From an uncultured Rhodobacter sp. (GTDB lineage Bacteria > Pseudomonadota > Alphaproteobacteria > Rhodobacterales > Rhodobacteraceae): a DNA stretch of 9,134 bases. Where the stretch lies: NCBI GenBank assembly GCA_937901435.1, contig CALGTJ010000717.1, positions 1 to 9,134 on the forward strand, in the 5' to 3' direction. The position numbers were made by a program, and so were the translations under genes. Position 1 is the first letter of the stretch. The number at the start of each line of letters is the position of its first letter. The notes below the pieces were generated by a model that was given only the letters and a program-made list of their open reading frames with translations, did not search any database and was not told where the DNA came from. Below, piece by piece: positions 6,719-9,134 of this stretch.

Positions 6719-7576
6719 ATGGAACGCACACTGGACCCCGAAATCCTGTCCCAATGGATCGGACGCAGCGAAACCCGGAGCGATACAATCCGGGAAGAGC
6801 CGGCCAATCTGATGGAAATGACCCTCGACCGCGGCCCGGTGCTGGGGGATGGCGATCCTTTGCCGCCGCTCTGGCACTGGCTCTACTTCCTGCAATCGGC
6901 AAAGATGGGCGACCTCGGGCGCGATGGGCACCCGGCGCTTGGGGGTTTCCTGCCGCCGGTGGGGCTGCCTCGGCGGATGTGGGCCGGCGGGCGGCTTGAG
7001 TTTCTTGCACCCCTGCGGGTCGGTGCCCAAGCCACGCGGGTATCGTCGATCCGCGACGTGAAGCTGAAACAGGGCCGCACAGGGGCGCTGTGCTTTGTGA
7101 CGGTTCGCCATGAGGTCAGCAGCGGGGGCACGCTTTGCCTGTGGGAAGATCACGACATTGTCTACCGCGAAGACCCTACGCCGGGTGATACCGCCCCGGC
7201 ACCGCCAAAGGCCGCATCTGACTGGGATGCCACCGAAGACATCTCGCCTTCCGAAGTGATGCTCTTTCGCTATTCCGCGCTGACCTTTAACGGCCACCGC
7301 ATCCATTATGACCGGAATTATGCCCGCGAGGTCGAAGGCCATCAGGGCCTCGTCGTGCATGGCCCGCTGATCGCCACATTGCTGGCCGATCTTGCTTTGC
7401 GCAGAGGCAATGGAAAGGCCCTGCGCGCCTTCACCTACCGCGCCGTCAGCCCGGTCTATGACCAGCATGAATTCTCGATACGCGTGCGGGCAGAGGGGCG
7501 CGGCGCCCTGACGCTCGCCGCAGCGCAATCCAGCGGCGCGCTTGCGATGCAGGCCACTGCCGATTTCCAACTCTGA
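6719..7576 (+). CDS. Mesaconyl-C4-CoA / itaconyl-CoA hydratase-like protein (FAS1-like/MaoC dehydratase)
   Basis: This 285-residue protein has two hotdog-fold halves: an N-terminal MaoC-dehydratase-N (FAS1-like) half to about residue 150, a proline-rich linker (about 152-166), and a C-terminal MaoC/HTD2-like half. The diagnostic segment RYSALTFNGHRIHYDRNYA (184-202) followed by EGHQGLVVHGPL (206-217) is the hallmark of the Meh/Ich/HTD2 group, with the active-site residues expected among N191-D198. Known relatives add water across mesaconyl-C4-CoA or itaconyl-CoA to give citramalyl-CoA, or dehydrate 3-hydroxyacyl thioesters. The start at 6719 gives the family's usual beginning (LDPEILSQWIGRSET) and lies 13 bp after the previous stop; the ribosome binding site is weak, suggesting reinitiation by terminating ribosomes. 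Next to a class III CoA transferase, a CoA-ester substrate is likely. The exact acyl group is inferred. Confidence 0.85.
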   Translation: MERTLDPEILSQWIGRSETRSDTIREEPANLMEMTLDRGPVLGDGDPLPPLWHWLYFLQSAKMGDLGRDGHPALGGFLPPVGLPRRMWAGGRLEFLAPLRVGAQATRVSSIRDVKLKQGRTGALCFVTVRHEVSSGGTLCLWEDHDIVYREDPTPGDTAPAPPKAASDWDATEDISPSEVMLFRYSALTFNGHRIHYDRNYAREVEGHQGLVVHGPLIATLLADLALRRGNGKALRAFTYRAVSPVYDQHEFSIRVRAEGRGALTLAAAQSSGALAMQATADFQL

Positions 7577-7592
7577 CAGCCAATAGTGACCG

Positions 7593-7621
7593 AAATCCGA
7601 TGACCAAAGAAAATCCGATGA
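7593..7621 (+). repeat. Duplicated start-codon context (11-bp direct repeat, period 18)
   Basis: AAATCCGATGA occurs at 7593-7603 and again at 7611-7621. Each copy contains an in-frame ATG (7600 and 7618), so the CoA transferase has two equivalent-looking starts six codons apart. The period is a multiple of three, so the frame is preserved. It may be a small tandem duplication. Confidence 0.6.
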
Positions 7622-8751
7622 AAAACCCGTTCTCCGATCTGCTGGTGGTATCTGTGGAACAGGCCCTGGCGGCCCCGCTGTGTACCTCGCGTCTTGTCGA
7701 CATGGGCGCGCGGGTGATCAAGATTGAACGCGCCGGGGGGGATTTCGCGCGCGGCTATGATGCTGCTGTGGACGGGGAAAGCTCTTATTTTGTCTGGACC
7801 AATCAAGGCAAGGAATCTGTGGTGCTTGACCTGAAATCCGAGGAGGATGTCGCCTTGATGAGCCGGCTCCTGGCAAAAGCGGATGTGTTTGTTCAAAATC
7901 TCGCGCCCGGGGCGATGGCCCGTGCGGGGTTTGCCTCAGATGAGATGCGCAAGAAGCATCCGCGTCTCATCACCTGCGACATCTCGGGCTATGGTGAGGC
8001 GGGCCCGGCGAGCAAGCTGAAAGCCTATGACTTTCTGGTACAAGCCGAAGCCGGGCTGGTGGATGTTTCCGGCGCGCCGGACGGTCTGGGCAGGATTGGC
8101 GTGTCGATCTGCGATATTGGCGCAGGCATGACCGCCCATGCCGCCATCGTCGAGGCGCTGTTTTACCGGGAGCGCACGGGCGAAGGCTACGGCGTGAGCG
8201 TGTCGCTCTTCGGTGTGGCGTCGGAGTGGATGAACGTGCCGCTGATGCAGTACGAATATGGCGGCAAGGCTCCCAGGCGGGTTGGCCTGATGCACCCGAC
8301 GATCCAGCCCTATGCGGCCTTTACCGTGCAAGACGGCTCGCAGGTCATCATCGCCATCCAGAATGAACGCGAATGGGGCCGATTCTGCGACACGGTCTTA
8401 GGCCAGCCCGGCCTGGCGTCTGACCCGCGGTTTGACAGCAACAATGCGCGAGTGAAAAACGTGGAGGCTCTGCACGCAGCCATCAATTGCGTGTCGCAAG
8501 AGCTGCCCCGAGAGGCTTTTACCGGCCTTCTGGTCGAGGCCGGTATCGCCTATGGCGCGATCAATTCAGTGGCCGCCCTGGCGGAACATTCCGGGCTGAA
8601 CCGCATCCGGGCCTCGACCAGCAAAGGCACCGAAGTCACCATGGCTGCGCCACCGATCCGCAAATCCATAGACGCTGGTCACGGCCTGTCATCCCCACCG
8701 AAGCTTGGGCAGCATACGGAAAGTGTCTTTGGCGAATTTGGTGATTTGTAG
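7600..8751 (+). CDS. Class III (CaiB/BaiF, formyl-CoA transferase family) CoA transferase
   Basis: The 383-residue product has the CaiB/BaiF fold that moves CoA between carboxylates through an aspartyl mixed anhydride. The N-terminal half shows LLVVSVEQALAAPLCTSRLVD-type opening, MGARVIKIERAGGDFAR (35-51), LDLKSEEDVALMSRLLAKADVFVQN and the DISGYG block (127-132). The catalytic aspartate should be D172 in the SICDIGAGM segment (codon at 8113-8115). The C-terminal domain contains HPTIQPYAAF and the closing PPKLGQHT motif. Members include itaconate CoA transferase, mesaconyl-CoA C1:C4 transferase and succinyl-CoA:acid transferases. The longest start (7600) is given; ATG 7618 has a better purine-rich upstream (AAAGA at 7606-7610) and a more family-like N-terminus, and may be the true one. 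It follows the hydratase by 23 bp and most likely activates the acid that the hydratase then hydrates. It appears to end the operon. Confidence 0.92.
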   Translation: MTKENPMKNPFSDLLVVSVEQALAAPLCTSRLVDMGARVIKIERAGGDFARGYDAAVDGESSYFVWTNQGKESVVLDLKSEEDVALMSRLLAKADVFVQNLAPGAMARAGFASDEMRKKHPRLITCDISGYGEAGPASKLKAYDFLVQAEAGLVDVSGAPDGLGRIGVSICDIGAGMTAHAAIVEALFYRERTGEGYGVSVSLFGVASEWMNVPLMQYEYGGKAPRRVGLMHPTIQPYAAFTVQDGSQVIIAIQNEREWGRFCDTVLGQPGLASDPRFDSNNARVKNVEALHAAINCVSQELPREAFTGLLVEAGIAYGAINSVAALAEHSGLNRIRASTSKGTEVTMAAPPIRKSIDAGHGLSSPPKLGQHTESVFGEFGDL

Positions 8752-9134
8752 ATACTGAATGGCGCAAAGGTGTTGCTTCAGGTACAGCAGAACCTCTTCC
8801 TGCGAATGACATATTGAGCAAAATCCGCCGCGTAGAAGCGACAAGAGCGCCGCAGGGACCAACAGATGCTGCGTCAGCAACATGCCGAAACGTCAATGTC
8901 GGGAAAATTCGCGTCTCGATTGTTAACTCCATCTGCGGCGAAAGGGCCGTCTGAAATTTGGCGAGATCCACACGGGTGAACGACTGGTTTCGTGAAATTC
9001 TCTGCACCGCCGAATTTTTGGCGCTGCGTGAGCGAAGACTTTCTGCGTGAGCAATAGCTGCATCAGCAAAGGGCGGCTGAGTCCCGCATAGCAGTCGTTG
9101 GCGCTTAGCCAAAGTAACGTCTGCTTCATCAGTT
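8752..9134. other. Non-coding right flank, possibly degenerate dispersed-repeat DNA
   Basis: After the last operon gene there are 383 bases with no gene that can be supported. An antisense frame (8636-9112, 158 codons) runs from inside the CoA transferase through this region, but its translation has no family features and its base use is more AT-rich and uneven than the operon. The texture resembles the worn, multi-copy intergenic repeats common in Rhodobacterales genomes; this is a pattern memory, not a comparison. No clear intrinsic terminator for the operon was found: the best hairpin nearby (AGGT/ACCT around 8778-8793) has only four base pairs and no T-run. Confidence 0.4.
9024..9067 (+). 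repeat. Cluster of CTGCRTSAGC decamers
   Basis: CTGCGTGAGC occurs at 9024-9033 and 9043-9052, and the related CTGCATCAGC at 9058-9067. A further relative, CTGCGTCAGC, lies at 8869-8878. Three of the four are followed by AA. The clustering supports a repeat-derived origin of this flank; function is unknown. Confidence 0.45.

Larger units (their letters stand above)
1158..8751 (+). other. Six-gene catabolic operon
   Basis: All six plus-strand genes are contiguous with junctions of -4, -8, -14, +13 and +23 bp and no internal promoter or terminator was recognised. The gene order runs LeuB-like dehydrogenase, GMC alcohol oxidoreductase, aldehyde dehydrogenase, MmgE/PrpD, CoA-ester hydratase, CoA transferase. 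This spacing strongly implies co-transcription from the divergent spacer at 1066-1157. No lyase, thiolase, transporter or acyl-CoA dehydrogenase lies in the window. Confidence 0.8.

Noticed and set aside
8636..9112. A 158-codon minus-strand open frame at the right end
   Set aside because: It begins in the non-coding flank and ends inside the CoA transferase gene, with no recognisable family and no clear ribosome binding site.

Overview
The window is GC-rich DNA with the codon habits of an alphaproteobacterium. The protein styles and the non-coding flanks suggest a marine Rhodobacterales (Roseobacter-like) genome. This placement is an inference from style, not from a marker gene. No tRNA, rRNA, CRISPR array, transposase or phage gene was seen.

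Layout: bases 1-156 hold no supported gene. A LysR-type regulator lies on the minus strand (157-1065). A 92-bp divergent spacer carries a T-N11-A inverted repeat typical of LysR-family operators. From 1158 to 8751 six plus-strand genes are packed as one apparent operon, with overlaps of 4, 8 and 14 bp and then gaps of 13 and 23 bp. In order they encode a beta-decarboxylating dehydrogenase of the isopropylmalate/isocitrate family, an FAD-dependent GMC alcohol oxidoreductase, an NAD(P)-dependent aldehyde dehydrogenase, an MmgE/PrpD-family protein, a mesaconyl-C4-CoA/itaconyl-CoA hydratase-like double-hotdog protein, and a class III (CaiB/BaiF) CoA transferase. Bases 8752-9134 carry no convincing gene and resemble degenerate dispersed-repeat DNA.

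How the genes may work together (inference): GMC oxidoreductase plus aldehyde dehydrogenase is a standard alcohol-to-aldehyde-to-acid module. The MmgE/PrpD, hydratase and CoA transferase trio resembles the itaconate/mesaconate catabolic module, in which an unsaturated C5-type dicarboxylate is activated to its CoA ester and hydrated. The LeuB-like enzyme would oxidatively decarboxylate a 2-hydroxy diacid. The operon therefore looks like a catabolic route for a branched or hydroxymethylated dicarboxylic compound, induced through the LysR regulator. No thioester-cleaving lyase and no transporter are present in the window, so the route would need partners elsewhere. The most unusual molecular detail is that the LeuB-like dehydrogenase keeps its substrate-binding arginines, catalytic lysine and metal-binding aspartates but has methionine where the family has its catalytic tyrosine.
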